Below, in pieces: positions 48,475-61,776 of a DNA stretch of 64,000 bases. Under the pieces are notes generated by a model that was given only the letters and a program-made list of their open reading frames with translations, made no database searches and was not told the origin of the DNA. The stretch lies in the NCBI GenBank assembly GCA_964035795.1, contig OZ038320.1:24058118-24122117 (forward strand). Reading direction: 5' to 3'. Positions within the stretch are counted from its first letter, which is position 1. The number at the start of each line of letters is the position of its first letter. The position numbers and the translations under genes were made by a program. Origin of the DNA: Pterobdella sp. o SKG-2022. Lineage: Eukaryota; Annelida; Clitellata; Hirudinida; Piscicolidae.

Positions 48475-51400
48475 ATGGCAGGAATATTGCTTGAAACATG
48501 GTCAAATCGAAAATTATTTGCATTTCTTTTCGTGCTGTTACTAATCCAAATAGGATTCTTCTTAATAGGCGGCTTAATTGGTAAACTTGCCTCTAAACTA
48601 TTTCTCTGTGTTATGATCAAAAATAATTAATATTTATTTTGTCCAGCTCCTTCTCCAAATAGTGTTCAGCAACTTTTAGGCAACATTTGTCTAAATCCAT
48701 CTGCCGATCTTGATAAATGGTATGCTCGTCAAGAAAATTGCGAAGGTCCATACTCAGATACATACTTCTTAACGGATGATCTAGAGTCACATTTCTGGTG
48801 GGAAAAGTACAAGGAAATGAATATCACTAACGGAAATCAAATCGTGTTTTCTTGGAAGTTTCCTCTAACAAAGAAGAATGTTGCTTTGACCATGTCTCCA
48901 TGGCATCAGAACATGATTGCCACCTTGAAGCTTAATGTGGAGTATTTTGAAGGACATGATCATTCTATTAACAACATCTCCAGTATGTGTTACATGTATT
49001 AACAAAGTTTTAAAATCCATTAATGAAAAATTTTAATATAGTGCCAATCCACTGGTTAGATTTGCAAGAAATTTTCTTAAAAACATTACTAATGAAAATT
49101 TAGTTTTTATTTATTCTGATAAAATTGTCCATTAATTAAATATTTATAAAACCTTATATACTTCACTTGGCAAAGTAAGTTTGATTCACAAAAACCTTTG
49201 TTATTTAGTTAATTTTGTTTGAATAGTAAACCTTAATTAATTTTTAAACTCACAAAAATTATTTTAAATCAGAGAACTTTCCAGAGACAATAACTTCACA
49301 TGTGAGACTGGGATACAAAGATGACCCTTCTGCTGGCTGGACTGAACTGCATAAGGCCCACAGTCTGGTCAGACCATTCAAGTGCTCTGTGGATGAGGTG
49401 CATTTTAATATTGTTTTTACTTTTAGTATTGTCATATTTAATATTGTCTTTTGAGAAAGTTTCATTAGCTCGAAGCAAAGTTGATAATGTAAAAAGCTTC
49501 ATACAGTTTTCAACAAACCTTCACTGTTGCTCTAATATTAATTTTTTATATTATCTATTAGGATGATGATTCTTATAAAATGAAATAATAGAATTTGTAT
49601 AGCAACATAGATACTCTAAATAAGAATCAAACAATAAAATGCTACTAATAAAACACAGATTAATGAAGACAAAGTGCCACACTATGACTGTGATCTGATT
49701 GCTCTATTTGAGTTAGGAAGCGTTCACCATAGTGAGTACCTGGTGAATGTGAGGATTCCCACTGAAGCAAACCCCAACCTTGGCATGCTTTATGATCCCT
49801 GGCTCTTTGTGAGTATTAAGGGTTGGTTGGTATGTGAGAAGAATATTTGGTACATTATGTTGTTTTTGGGTCATGTTTAAACATGTTGTGTGTTGGTGAG
49901 AAGATGGATTTTAATTTTTTGTTCAGATAGAAAGAATTGAATGAATGTTTTGTTTAGTGAGGTTATTATGTGATATAAAAGGAAAGAGACAGAATATTTC
50001 AATTTAAGTAGATAAAGTGCATAGGTATGTGGCTATGATTGTGTAAAAGTTTTATGTTTTATTGTTTTTAATGTATAGCGAAAGGCTTAGGATTAAAGTG
50101 TTTTGTAAGATGGAACAGTTGTTTTATTGGCACTTTCCATAAATATTAAGCATTCACTTCATTTTTTTTTTTTAATTAGTTGCATAGATGAGTTAATGTT
50201 TCTGGTTTTGTTTCATGAGTTTTTCAACTTTTTCTGTTGTGGTTTAATGATTTTTTTCAAGTTTAAATAATCAACACCTCATATATTATCCATTTAAACA
50301 GATTATAAATCAAAATGGAGGGTTCACTTTTGTGTGGTTTAGTCTCAAGACAATTCTTTTCCCCATCCTTTCCACTGCCCTGGTGTGGTTTGTGTGGAAG
50401 GTAAGTCTTTGCAGTGGGTTGTTTGATCTAGTATATGTGCTTTTAGCTTTGATTGGGTGTGTTTTGTGAGTATTTGAATGTATTGTTTTCATCTGTTTGT
50501 ATGTGAGAATATGTATGTGTATTTTTTTAATTTTTAAGCGTTTTTATATGCTTTTTGTAGTTTTTTTTTATTATAGTCATTTTTATGAATGTTGGAATAT
50601 ACAAAAAACAATCAATCAAATGCAATCATAGCTCATATTTCTTAGCAAAGTCTAGGTCTTTCAACATACATTCATACCACAATAAATTCAATCTTCTCGT
50701 TTCTGACTAGCAATTGGTTTTTCTATTAGTTTCTAATAAATCAGCCAGTTCGGTTTTCTATTTTTATACAAAATTGCGATTTTCGAATTTTCTAAAAGAT
50801 AAATTATAACTTTTGTTGCTTCTGTTTTTAGTTCTCTACATGATTTAAGAGATTGTTGTTGTTAAAATTGATATAAGTAATTTATTTGATAAAAATCAAC
50901 ATAATCATTATTATTATTGATAAATTATTATATTCATATTTTTCAATGTAAACTTAAAAATTCTTTCATCCGAGAAACGTTATGAACCCAACTCACCATA
51001 AGACATTAACAAAGATATAAGTAATAGTTATTATGTATGTAAATCAACTATCAGTCTCCCTGAGTTTGGGGGTTCGGTATAATATCGGCCCCTATAGCTC
51101 AGTGGTAGAGCATTAGAGTAATTATCTGAAATTACAGGTTCTAAAATTACGGCTTCGATCCCGCGTGGGTAAGCATTAAGCACACAAGGAGTAGCGCCTT
51201 GTGAAACATCTGTTGAGCTAATGAAGCCTCAATATGGGGCGACTAATGGTCGATCTATACAATATCAAAGATCTGTAACATAATACTAGTTTAAATAGGT
51301 TTTACAAACTCATGGTATTTGGAGTCTAAAAACTTGCGAAATTTAAACCATTGTATATTTATTTTGTTATTATATATAATGAAAGATAAAGCGCGTTTTT

Positions 51401-54400
51401 TTTCATCATCGTTCTAAGCTCTTGTTATTGCATATTTGTCATAAATTTCAGTTCTGTATTATAAAAAACATTTCAATATTGAAATTATGTTTGTGAATGA
51501 TATCACTGAGAAAGATATTAATAGCAATAAATAAAATTTGACATTTTTGAAAATTTTGTGGTTATTGTATCGACCATAAATTAATATGAATTTGAACTAT
51601 TATAACAAAGATTTTGTGTATGACTTCAACTAAGCACTTTTTTTCGAGAGTCTGTTTATTTTTTCTGTTGGAAAAGGCATTTTGACATTAAAAAATTCTT
51701 GCCAAAACTTTTTATTTTTCCAGCCATTGAGAGAGAAAAAACGCTAAAAATTAAATAAAACCATAAATAATTAGATAAATAATAATGACGATAGGTGGCA
51801 TATTTGGATAGACCAACAAATGTGTTAGAGAGGACTCTGTTGGCAGTAGGAGGAGCTATCACTCTGATGAACTGTCAGTATAACTATTAATAGATCACTA
51901 GGTTCATCCTTGTATTTCAATATAGATGTAATGTCATGGTTAGGATAAAGGTTAATAGGAATAACTATCGCCAGTCCAATTTCAAATATAAATTAGATAT
52001 ATAGAGCTGCAGATGGATTAAGAGATTGAAGGATGAATTTATTTATCAAGATTACAACTAAATAGATAGAAAGATATGTAGTTGAATTATCAAAAAAAAA
52101 GTACAAATGAAAACAACTATAAAACTTTTTAGTCCCAGTAGATTGGTTGACACTGTGGTTGGACATGCCCTTCATGCTTTTGTACTCAGACATTAGGCAG
52201 GGCCTCTTCTACTCCGTCCTCTTCTCCTTCTGGGTCATCTTTGCTGGAGAGCATATGATGGTTAGTTGTTGGTTGCGGTGTATGATGGTGGTTGGTTGTG
52301 GTGTGTAATGGGGTTTAAATATTTAAAAAAGTGTTTGTTCGGCTTGATGTGTGTATTAGGATGTAGTATTGTAATAGGTGTGTGGTGACGTTTTGGTGCC
52401 ATATTGTTTTCATAAAAACAGAACTGGTATGAAAAAGAACGAAAATAAGTATTGCTGTTCAAAAGTCGAATAACTTATACTTTAAACTTGATAGCAAACT
52501 ATTAGCCTAAAGTAAACTAATTAAGATAACAAAAAATTAATATTTTTCTGTAAAAACTAGAAAACTTTTGACATTTGCGCCTCATCATTAAATATCAAAG
52601 TCAACCTGCCAGTTCAAATCATCTAATGTTGCTTTATTGCGAATATCGAAAAAATGTGTAATAAAAAGACAATCACTTTGTTATGTTGTGTAGTACTCGA
52701 TTTTACATTTAATGAATTGTGTTTATTTTTTTAAATAAACGTTGAGGTTTTTTAGATAATTTTTTCATCAAAAAATATCTACCTTGAAATACAATTGCTC
52801 CAAACTCCATTGTTCACACTTTCTCTATCTTCATACTCCCATCATCGCGCGCATCATTCTACCGATACATAAGAGTTTACATCAACATGCAATAAAGACA
52901 TAATGCAATGCAGGATAACGTGAAAAGGAACGAGTTAAGGCATTATTGGAAACAATTAGTGGCCGTTGCCTGTTGCTCCGTGTGTATGTTCCTCTTTGAT
53001 TTTTGTGAAAGGTATGTTCGTGTGTGCGTGTTCAGTTATGTATGTGTTTTTATACATTCGTGTACGTTTTAGCTCATGTATATGCAGAGTTCCTCATCAT
53101 GTAGCTATGTATGTATGTTCATTTATACTCTAATTTAACCGATACATGCTCATTTGATAGAATTATTCACTGTTTTATTACTATCAAAAACACAGAGGAA
53201 TTCGACTGACCAATCCTTTTTTCTCTATTTGGTCAACCACTGCTGGCTCCAATATTGCTGTTCGGTTTTTTTCAATATACTATTAGTAGCAACTGTGATT
53301 TATCACTATAAGTATCTATTGGTATGAACACTATTGGTAGGAAAAAAAAGGATGAAAATTTTTGCCAATGCGTAATATTTTATCTACTATGTGTGTGTAT
53401 TCAATTGTTTGGAAACAAGTTGTTCATGAATATGAGGATTTATGGATTCATTTTTATCATCATTATCAGTCAAATAGATTGAATCTTGAAACTTCTAATA
53501 TGATTAACCATCAATTAAATTATTACAGTCGCTATTTAACATTGACTAACAGTTTTTTTTTCTGACTTTGGCTGGCTTGTCTGTGTGCGTCTATTTTATT
53601 TACCTGATGGTGAGTATTGCTGTTGTGATGAAGAACATTTGTGGCAAAAGATCTATCTTGCCATCAATGAGCAAGCCGCGTCAAAAGTATTACAAGGTTG
53701 GCGTTTGTATGTTTTGTTTTTTTAAATAACATTCCAACAAAACCCATTACAGAACTTGATCTATCGGTTTTCTTTCTTGATGGTTTTGACGCTCGTATGC
53801 GCTGCTCTATCGTTGTTCATGTTCATGTCAGGCCAGGTTGAAGACACGCACCATCGCAGAGGCAGCAAAAAACTGCAGTACACCAGTGCTATGCATACAG
53901 GTTGTGTTAATGATGTTGTTTGTGTTGCGTATATTTTAATATCATTTCAGAGTTGAGTGAACACATCATTATCGAGTTTCACTTGAAATTATCAATATCA
54001 TTTTATTATAGTCAGCATCTTTCTTTTTCCAAGGGGTCACTGACTTCTTTCCACAACCTAACCCTTTCTCTCCATTACTTTAAATTATACTATTAAATAT
54101 TGTTTCACATATTGACTGATTGTTTTCAGGTGTATATGGTATGTGGAACTTGTACGTGTTCTGTTTGTTGATTCTCTACTCGCCCTCATCCAAGAACATC
54201 CCTGTCAACACCAGTAAGCCTTGTTGTTGATGTGTCATTATATTGTATCACCAGTGCTTCGCCTAAGTGTAGGAGTAATAATTGTAGTGGACGTGGTAAT
54301 GAGAAGTTAAAAAATGGCTGTTTTTTAAGTATACCTAAACACAAACAATTATATTCCAAATATTCAGATTAAAGAAAATCAAAATCAATAAAATGAATCA

Positions 54401-57400
54401 ATTTGATCAATAAAATATTTTTTATGCTTATTTCCCAGCTAAAACTTTTAACTAAATATACACAATGTTTTACATATCCACATTCATTGAACAGTTTTGG
54501 TTTGACAGGTTTTGTTGGTCATTTATAACTTTTTATTCAGTACATGTTTTTCATCATCACTAGTAAGATACCCATCTTTTTTTGTAAAATGAACCATCCA
54601 TCTATGTCATACCATGTAACAATGATTAAGTTTTGTAAATTCTGTAAATGATGAAGTCCTGGATATCAGGTCTTGTAAAGACAGTAAGGCTGTTGTCTGA
54701 AGGTGTTGAAACCAACATTCATATGCTTTATTTCAAATTTTTTTAGGGTTAAAAACTCTTATTGATCTCATCAAGACTGAGTTGTGGTACAAGAAACATC
54801 AAACAGGGTCATAATGATCAAGACAGGGGTGATTTTCGACGTGAGAAATAAGGCTTACTAAGAGTATCGACGTATAAGGAGGTTATGGGGGATTTGAGAG
54901 TTTGAACACACTGTAATAAGTTATCAATAAACAAGTGAAAATGCCATGAAACGGGTGTTACACAAAGTTCTTTATCAATCAGAAAAAACATATCTTATGA
55001 GAATAAAATTTTTAACCTAGCTTTATCACATACATAATTTTTTTATTGTAAAAGCACGCTTTTTACGACTATTTCAATACCGACCTGTTATTGATTAAAC
55101 GGTAAAGGATAATAGCGTAAAGGCATAATTTGTGTATAACGACGTACTTACAAAAGAAGTGCAGGAAAGCGTCCCGAGAGAGGCAGGCCTACACGTGGTC
55201 GGGATGTGTCCTCAAGAAGACCAAATCTGTCTTAACACCCCCCGTCCTCTCTCTCTTCAAGAGGAGGATCTCAAAAATTTTTTATGGCCTGCTCCCACCA
55301 AGACCCGGACTGGTGGAAAAGGGCTCAGTTGCTTCTCGCAGGAGGTGTGGAAAGCAACCCGGGACCCATGTGGTACTGAGCTATATGTACACATAAAATC
55401 ACTTCATATCAAACCTCCATCCAATGCAATCATACCACCCCTCATTGGATTTACCTCAAATGCTCACACATTAAACTCAAATCCTACACACCCTCATTCA
55501 TATGTCACACGCATCAAATCCCTACTCCAAAAAATCTTCCCCACATACACAATCTAACACAAAAAACCCTCCACACACATCAACAAACCAAACCAACCAC
55601 CCAAAACCAACCAACTTCCCCATTAACAAGACCAAACAACATCAACATAATACAGCTCAACATCAACTCAATCACCAAGAAAACAACTGAACTCACCCAC
55701 CTAATACACAAACAAAAAATACACATTATCACACTACAAGAATCCAACCTCAACAGCAAACACAAAACCCCACACATCCCTAACTTCTCAGCTATTAGAC
55801 TAGACAGACCCTCATCCCAAAAAGGTGGAGGTCTGCTAACCTACATCAACAACAACATAACCTACTCACAAATCCCCACTCCCACAAACCTACTCACAAA
55901 CAACATCGAACTCATAACAACAAAAATACATCTCAAACACACCAATCTACACATTTCAAACGTCTACATTCTCATCACATTCAAAAACAAATACAAAATA
56001 CCCACAACTAAACCCCTCAGAACTCTCACTAACTACAAGAAAGCCAACTGGCCCCAATTCACCAAACACATAGAACACACCTTCAAAAACACCTCTCTCC
56101 ATGAAGACCCCCACACAGCTAACCACCTCATCACAAACGCCATACTCACCTCAGACCGAATAAACATCCCTAAAGGAATAATAAAACCCACCCACACCCC
56201 ACTCCCCGAAAGCATCACTACACTCATATCGAAACGAAACCACACCAGAACCCTCAATAACAAAGATCCTTCACTACCCACACTCAACCAAAATGTCACC
56301 CACCTCATTCAATAACGTAAAAAACAAAAATAGGAAGAGCACCTGAAAGCCGACCGGGACCACAAAAAAAAAATCTCACATCCTATGGTCCACAATAAAG
56401 GCCCTCAACCCTAAAAAACCTACCACTCCCACCAATACAACCATCACCCACAACAACAAAACAGGCCACACAGACACACAAAAGCCAACACACTAAATAA
56501 ATATTTTAAATCAACCACAAAACACTCTTTCAACCCCACTCACAGAATAACAAACAAACTCACCAAATCACTCACATCTACCCCAATAACAATCACCGAA
56601 TCAGATACCATCCTCGTTATAAAACAATCTAAAAATAACAACTTCTCAGGACCAGTCAATATCAACATCAAACATCTCAAACACCTAGGACCAATAGCCA
56701 TCAAACACCCAACCAACCTTTACAACATCACAATCAACACAAACACCATACCCCAAATATGGAAAACCTCTAAGATCATCCCCATCACCAAACCCAACAA
56801 AAACCCTTCTCTTCCCTCCTCATACAGACCAATAGCCCTACTCACTCCCATAGCAAAAACTCCAGCAAAAATCATCCTCCCACCCATCACCACTAATAAT
56901 CCTCCCAACACACCAACACGGCTTCAGAGCCGCACACTCCACCACCACAGCCCTACATCATATCAATAACACCATACTCACTGGTTTCAATAAAAAGAAA
57001 CCCCCCCATAGAACAATCCTCACCGCCCTCGACATGACCAAAGCATTCGACACGGTCAACATCCACCAACTCATCCACAAAATACACAATACCCACATTC
57101 CTACAACAATAATCAAATTCCTGGTCAACTACCTAAAAGGCCGCCGACAATACACCTCATACAACAATCACACATCAAAGCAGGTGTCTCCCAAGGGGGC
57201 GTCCTATCACCCACTCTCTTCAACATATACCTCTCAGATATACCACTTCCCAAAATCAGCTCACCAAACCTCATCACCTACGCAGACGATATCACCATAA
57301 CATCATCCCACCCCAACATCAACACAGCCACCCAAAACCTCTTCCCATATCTCAATGAAATACACACATGGGCTCACAATAACAACCTAAAAATCAACCC

Positions 57401-59176
57401 TACCAAAACCACTTTAACTCTCATGACCCCAGACCCATCAGAATATAACAAACCTCTGAACATCCACATCAACAACATTCCCATTCCCACCACCTCCAAC
57501 CCTACCATCCTTGGCTTAACTTTTGACCCCAAACTAAAATACTCCACCCACACAAACAACACCATCACTAAAGCAAAAAAAACATTCAATCTCCTAAAAC
57601 TCCTCACATCAACACACTGGGGAAAAAGCAAAGAAACACTCATCACCACATGAAAAACATTACTCCTTCCCATCATCGAATACGCCAACACCATCTGGTC
57701 ACCCATCATCTCATCCACCTCCCTCAACAAACTCCAAAAAATCCAAAACGCAGCCTTGAGAACAATCACTGGCTGCACCCTAGACACCAACACCCAACAC
57801 CTCCACTCAGAGACCAAAATCCTCCCACTCCAAAACCATCTCAAATTTCACGCATCAAAACTCACAAAAAAAGCCTCCCACCCCACTCATCCCCTACACC
57901 CACTCACCACACAAGAAGCCCACCCTAGATACAAAAAACAATCCACATTCAACAACAACATCAACTACAGCCTAAAAATACCTTCTTCCACCCAGACCAC
58001 CTCTCACACACAAATAAAAAACAACATAAAAACAATACACACAAAAATAGTTCATGACTACATATCATCCACTCACAACAAAATCCTCAGCAAGCAACCC
58101 CCACCCATTCATGAATCAGAAATCACTCTAGACCACCACACTCGCCGCACTCTCGCCCAAATCAGATCAAATAAATCACCTTTCATCCTCTCATACCTCA
58201 ACAAAATCTCACCCTCATCTCATTTCCCACCTTCATGCACACTCTGCCAAACACACATTCACGATACCCTTCGCCTCTTCACCTGCCCCAAAATAAATAC
58301 CACACTGGGCCTCGAGAGTCTGTGGACCGACCCCACGAGAGCGGCTGAGCTTCTTGACCACTGGACGGTCTTGATGGGGGCATGAGGAGCACCCAACAAG
58401 ACTAGGATGCTCGGGGTAAAGAAAAAAAAAAGTGCAAGAAAGCTTTTATTATGTTCAAAATGATGTTATTGAAAACACAATCGATCTTCACACTGCTAAC
58501 TTTTTTAAGATCTCAGTTATTATTAAATTAAATTCAACCATTTCTATAATTCTTATTATGAGAATACTTTTTTTTAGCTTTTTTATTTTTTCATTAGAAT
58601 TCATACGGTTTTATTATTATATTTCTATTTTTTAGTTTTATTGAAGAATCCTAGAGAGGATAAATTAACTCATACCTGCACGCCCTTGTATATGTGACAT
58701 TTTGTTTATCTAGAACTAAACCAAAGCGCCTTTCATAGTTTTTTTTCATTGCTTTTATCTATTGACGTATCATTGAATGTTTTTTCATAGATAGAATTAT
58801 ACTAAAAATCTCTGAAGTTACTTTAGATAGGCATTTATGAGCTGTTATCAATATGTTGAAATCAAATTTTTATTGGTCTTAGATGCCTTTTAAGTTTTAA
58901 CCATTATTATACTCAACATGAAAGTTTCCCTAAATACAAGTCTTCACATTAATTTTTAAGATTTCTTTTTATAATAAAATAAGTTTCTAAGAATATCTTA
59001 TGAACTTTCAACTTAAATTAAAATGCTTAAAACTTCGTTATTTTATCTTAAATCTGTCAATTTCTCACAATATCATATTGATTCCAGTGGATACAGATGA
59101 CTTGACTGAGCACTCGACAGTACAGTCAGAGGTGCAAACCTTCTCGAACCTTCTACAGAAGTCTGCAGTCGAATAA
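48475..59176 (+). CDS. WLS: Wntless (WLS/Evi/GPR177), Wnt cargo receptor
   Basis: Thirteen exons join in phase to 549 codons plus stop (human 541): 48475-48580, 48647-48982, 49273-49397, 49659-49808, 50302-50400, 51795-51873, 52133-52260, 52914-53011, 53196-53259, 53553-53696, 53753-53900, 54130-54213, 59088-59176. Recognisable blocks in order are [17 protein letters not shown] with the first membrane segment, lumenal [40 protein letters not shown], the strongly conserved [20 protein letters not shown] and [34 protein letters not shown], and [18 protein letters not shown]. Wntless is a multi-pass protein that carries lipid-modified Wnt from ER/Golgi to the surface and is recycled by retromer. 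The tail ([20 protein letters not shown]) is diverged and I cannot point to the vertebrate recycling motif. GTGAGT at 53610 is read through in the model because the frame continues into conserved sequence. The last intron (4.9 kb) holds a LINE. Confidence 0.95.
51087..51262 (+). mobile_element. tRNA-derived SINE in WLS intron 5
   Basis: GGCCCCTATAGCTCAGTGGT at 51087 is a tRNA 5' half with a perfect D-arm (GCTC...GAGC) and polymerase III A box (51095-51105). GGCTTCGATCC at 51151 is a slightly altered B box at tRNA-like spacing. The anticodon region does not fold as a normal tRNA, and a non-tRNA body follows (CACAAGGAGTAGCGCCTTGT, TCAATATGGGGCGACTAATG). This is the head-body layout of a SINE rather than a working tRNA gene. 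The head most resembles a tRNA-Thr- or Ala-like species, by eye. No poly-A tail is clear. Confidence 0.65.
55157..58443 (+). mobile_element. Near-full-length jockey-like LINE in the last WLS intron, decayed
   Basis: The element spans about 55171-58429, flanked by AAGTGCAGGAAAGC (55157-55170) and AAGTGCAAGAAAGC (58430-58443), a 14-bp target-site duplication with one mismatch. It ends in an A-rich tail. The frames encode an endonuclease ([37 protein letters not shown], then HISNVYI) and reverse transcriptase ([58 protein letters not shown]), ending [19 protein letters not shown] and [17 protein letters not shown]. Frameshifts (for example just before motif B) and a Trp-to-stop change at 57651 break it. 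The plus strand is strikingly C- and A-rich and G-poor, unlike the host sequence. It lies in sense orientation to WLS. The jockey-like label is based on motif style. Confidence 0.85.
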
Positions 59177-59957
59177 TTCGAGCATATCTAAAAATCTTGT
59201 ATCTATGTTGTTTTCACATTTTATAAAGGCTTTTATGTGTTTTTAATCTGAGTTTACTGTTATTGTATGTGTTCAACTCCGCGAGTTCAAATCATTTACA
59301 GTTTTTAGTTTTCATTTTAAAAAAATATAATCTCAAGTATTTGATAAGCAAATTTTTTCAATTAATTTCATATCTTTTATTCGTTTTATATTTTGAACTT
59401 TTTTTTGTATGTGAGAGGTATTTTCCCAAAAATTATTTCAAGTTATTCTACCAATCATAAATTTTAATTTTATAAATGGCGAAAACAGGATGGTTTTTGG
59501 TTTAACGCTTAATTTATAGTGTAGTGTATATTAGTATATCATTAGAAAATACTGATGGTTACGAAACGCATTAATAAAAAACATAAATTTGTATCGTGGA
59601 CCACTTGTGTTTTTAAAATGATTTTTTTTTCATCATCGTTAAATTACATTTAGTCGCATGTTATTGGCATTTTAGAATCATCCGTCATAGATATTAATTT
59701 TTTTTTTAGAATTGAAAAAAAATAAAATTTTTGTTTTGTTGAGAAATTCGAAATACGTATAATATAAATTTAATTTTAATATTATTCATTGATTAGTATA
59801 CGACTCACGATTGGTGGCTATTTATAGATTATCTAATCTGTCCTTATTTTTGAATACTACAGCTGTTGAAATATTTGACGTGACCTTATTATCATTATAA
59901 AACTAGCGATTGTTGGCGTGTATGATACGAAACGATTGGGATTAATTAAAGGATAGC
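59177..59957. other. Interval between WLS and the MXD-like gene
   Basis: The 781 bp between the WLS stop and the next start codon on the same strand must hold the WLS 3' end and the promoter and 5' leader of the MXD-like gene. AATAAA-like words occur near 59572. No other element was recognised. Confidence 0.5.
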
Positions 59958-61776
59958 ATGAATTTATTTTTATTAGCCGAGGCTGCAGAGTTTGTAGAAA
60001 CGAATAATCTGAAAGGTTAGTTGTGTTGAAGCGTGCCTTTTTACCTAAACTTTTGTTTTCTCTTCTCTATGGAACTAGTTACATTTTTAATTAGATGGGG
60101 ATATTTATTGGAAAATTTTTTGAAAGTGTTTTTGAGAATTTCTTTCATAAAAATACTCTTTTCTTGAATCTTTCGTAAGTTTAGTCGTTCCGTGCATCAA
60201 AAAATCTAATTTTTATTTAAATGGCGAATAATTAACATTAGAATTTAACAAACAGATAATAATTCAGAGAGAGACCATGGATATGCTTTATCATTCAACA
60301 CAGAACTCAAAAAACCTTTCAAGAATGCTCACAATAAAACCAAAAAACGCTCAAAATCAAGGAAAGTACCTCTTACCAGGTATTTTTTGGTTTTTTTTTA
60401 ATTAAATGTTATTTTCATTTGTTTTTAATTTGCTTTTTTCAGAACATTGCATAATGAGCTGGAGAAAAAAAGGCAAGTTATCTTTGAATTCATCTTTATA
60501 ATTAGATGAAGCATTAATAAAAAGATAGCATTAGTAATTAAACATGAAAAACAACAGTTTTTTTGAACAACAATTCTCACAACAGCTGTACTCAATTTAA
60601 AAGTATTCATTTTTTTTTAAATATAAACATCAAGCCCAAACTAATCCATCTTAAAGCTTCTTATAAAGAATTTAGCAATCACAAGTTAGATTCTCAAAAA
60701 TTTTTTTCAAATTCATCCAAAACCAGGTTTTTAAAAATATCTCAATCTTCATCTACATTTTCAAAGAAATCTTCTCAAATGACATTTTTCAAACCTCCCT
60801 TATAAACACATTCATACATTTATCAAAAAAAATTTTCAATCTTTTTCAAATATATTCTCCATATCTTTTAGAAAAAAATTATTTTTTAATTAACACTGAA
60901 TAATCTACATGTATGTTTCTTATATTAAACTCATTTCAAACTATATTGAAAATAAATATTTGTATATGTAGTATGAGGTTCTTCATTATAATTCTGAAGA
61001 TCAAGTTAATTTAACATCATAATGCTTAGTGTTTGCATATGTAATGCCCTGGATTCTTATGCATTTTCTATTATGATTGTTCAATATAAGTATGTCTTAA
61101 TTCACCATATTTAACTTCATCCTTATTTTCAATGTTGATATTTTTTAAAATTCTTTTTATGAGAAATTACTTCTTCAAATTGTTTGAATTAATCAAGTTG
61201 AAGGAAATAAATTAATATATTTTTTTACTCAACATTATTAATATTATCCAGGTTCATTTTGCTATAAAGTTCATTATTTTAGTCATTTTTTTCTATCTAT
61301 TTGTTCAGCTTATAATCCATTAATCTCTACATGATCATATATAAATATAATCAATAACAATAAATATTCATCCACAATTATACTTCCATTCACTTTTTCA
61401 AATGAAATTACTTATACACTTTTAATGTAAATTAAAACTCAAAGTTAACTTCCAAGTACTATCACAATTTTTACTATTATCTTTTTCATTTAACTGATTA
61501 ACAGCTGAGTGTTCCATCAACACCACCACAAACTGTCACAAACAATAAAACTACCAAAACACACGTAACATTATTATAACTCACAAACAATCAACAACCA
61601 CACCATCATCTACCCATGAAAGTTATATTTAAATACACTTTGCTTGTAACTCCTGCAGAAGGGCAAACATGCGGCAGAGTCAGCAGGAGTTGAGGGCAGT
61701 GGTGCCACAGTGCCAAAAAGGAGTTTCCAAACACACCATGCTCAGTCTGCTTGTTTTCACTAGGAAACATATTATG
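59958..61776 (+). CDS. MXD: MXD/Mad-type bHLH repressor, first four exons (partial at 3' end)
   Basis: Exons 59958-60015, 60256-60379, 60443-60472 and 61659-61776 join in phase. The N-terminus MNLFLLAEAAEFVETNNLK resembles the Sin3-interaction helix of Mad proteins (MxxQxLLEAAEYLE). ERDHGYALSF matches their following 'EHGYASMLP' block, then a basic linker (KTKKRSKSRK). Next comes the DNA-binding basic region HNELEKKRRANMR, with the His, Glu and Arg that contact the E-box, helix 1 QSQQELRAVVPQ, the loop, and the start of helix 2 (KHTMLSLLVFTRKHIM). Mad proteins pair with Max and recruit the Sin3-HDAC corepressor to oppose Myc. The rest of helix 2 and the leucine zipper were not found before 64000. 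The intron after exon 3 starts with GC (AG|GCAAGT), needed to keep phase. The family is confident; which member (MXD1-4/MXI1) is not. Confidence 0.85.

Noticed and set aside
51087..51175. Functional tRNA gene
   Set aside because: A box and D-arm are good, but the B box is altered, the anticodon and T arms do not fold properly and a SINE-like body follows.
53610..53615. Splice donor GTGAGT within WLS
   Set aside because: Translation continues in frame into [15 protein letters not shown], which matches the Wntless block at this position, so the site is read through in the model.
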